Shown here: positions 63,878-64,000 of the stretch, piece after piece
How the letters are laid out: the number at the start of each line of letters is the position of its first letter
Numbering within the stretch: position 1 is the first letter of the stretch
Assembly (NCBI RefSeq): GCF_036227565.1
Contig: NZ_CP109460.1
Coordinates: 682,001-746,000, forward strand
Source of the DNA: Streptomyces sp. NBC_01454
GTDB taxonomy: Bacteria > Actinomycetota > Actinomycetes > Streptomycetales > Streptomycetaceae
Length of the DNA stretch: 64,000 nucleotides
Direction: 5' to 3'
The notes under the pieces: model-generated
Databases searched by the model: none
What the model saw: only the letters and a program-made list of their open reading frames with translations
What the model was told of the DNA's origin: nothing
Program-made: the position numbers and the translations under genes

Positions 63878-64000
63878 AGCGCACCCCCGCCGGACGGGTC
63901 GGCGGCACTGTGGCCTGCGGTTGACGGGTCTCCTGCCTGCGGCCGATGGGTCGACCGGTTGTCCGTCCAGCCGAGCGCTTCTCGGGTTTCGGCGAGTACG
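63874..64000 (-). CDS. C-terminal end of gene running out of window
   Basis: An open frame of 41 codons ending at 63874, continuing past the window edge: LAETREALGWTDNRSTHRPQ and a Gly/Ser-rich end. The GTGA coupling with the next small gene and the absence of stops support a real gene whose start lies outside. No family can be assigned. Confidence 0.5.
   Translation of the reverse strand, partial: VLAETREALGWTDNRSTHRPQAGDPSTAGHSAADPSGGGAL

Noticed and set aside
1..64000. tRNA genes or att core duplications
   Set aside because: Reading for cloverleaf-type stems and for repeated flanks near the integrase gave nothing convincing; a computed tRNA and repeat search would be needed to settle this.

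Overview
The window is very GC-rich, uses ATG and GTG starts with purine-rich ribosome sites, and carries many protein families known mainly from Streptomyces (DUF6233, DUF6415, DUF6907, DUF6919, DUF6197, DUF6205, DUF2637, DUF3307, all assigned from memory of the families). It is best read as a Streptomyces mobile element: a nearly complete siphovirus-type prophage (HK97-like head, long non-contractile tail) joined to a second module that looks like the regulatory and transfer region of Streptomyces conjugative elements (AICEs such as pSAM2 and related plasmids).

Layout. 0-4 kb: end of a GntR-type regulator, two small genes, a short tyrosine recombinase next to a lox-like 13-bp inverted repeat (1952-1986), an endonuclease VII-like gene and a full tyrosine integrase. 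4-6.7 kb: a divergent ribbon-helix-helix control region, a Phd-type antitoxin behind a perfect palindrome, and a tandem array of very small + strand genes joined by near-identical linkers. 6.8-10.1 kb: small zinc-ribbon genes, a DUF6415 gene, an XRE regulator and a HAD phosphatase. 10.2-38.5 kb, all on the minus strand and so transcribed from right to left: two beta-rich proteins (38.5-36.3 kb), small terminase candidate, large terminase, an intein-derived LAGLIDADG gene, portal-MuF fusion, protease-scaffold fusion, capsid, head-tail connectors, tail tube, frameshifted tail assembly chaperone, tape measure, tail tip, then a lysis block with papain-like peptidase, amidase, holin, coiled-coil membrane protein and a collagen-like membrane protein.

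38.7-51.8 kb: a long minus-strand run of small genes containing an FtsK/SpoIIIE translocase with transmembrane segments, a DUF2637 protein and a small membrane protein (a TraB/SpdB-like set). An array of CGTGACG heptamers in mirrored orientation (45219-45362) lies just past the translocase gene. 51.5-55.7 kb: an excisionase-like HTH gene, a full GntR regulator whose likely operators (TTGCTmTrGAGC) overlap three promoter regions, a DUF6907 gene, a winged-helix protein, a kinase-like protein and a Nudix hydrolase. GntR plus Nudix plus FtsK recalls KorSA, Pif and TraSA of pSAM2. 56-64 kb: small minus-strand accessory genes, often overlapping by 1-4 bases, one toxin-antitoxin-like pair, and a divergent HTH control region at 63.3 kb.

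Working picture (inference): the element can be packaged as a phage and may also move by FtsK-type double-stranded DNA transfer. Host-independent replication genes (polymerase, primase, helicase, RepSA-type initiator) were not recognised in the window, and no tRNA gene, CRISPR array or attP/attB pair was identified.
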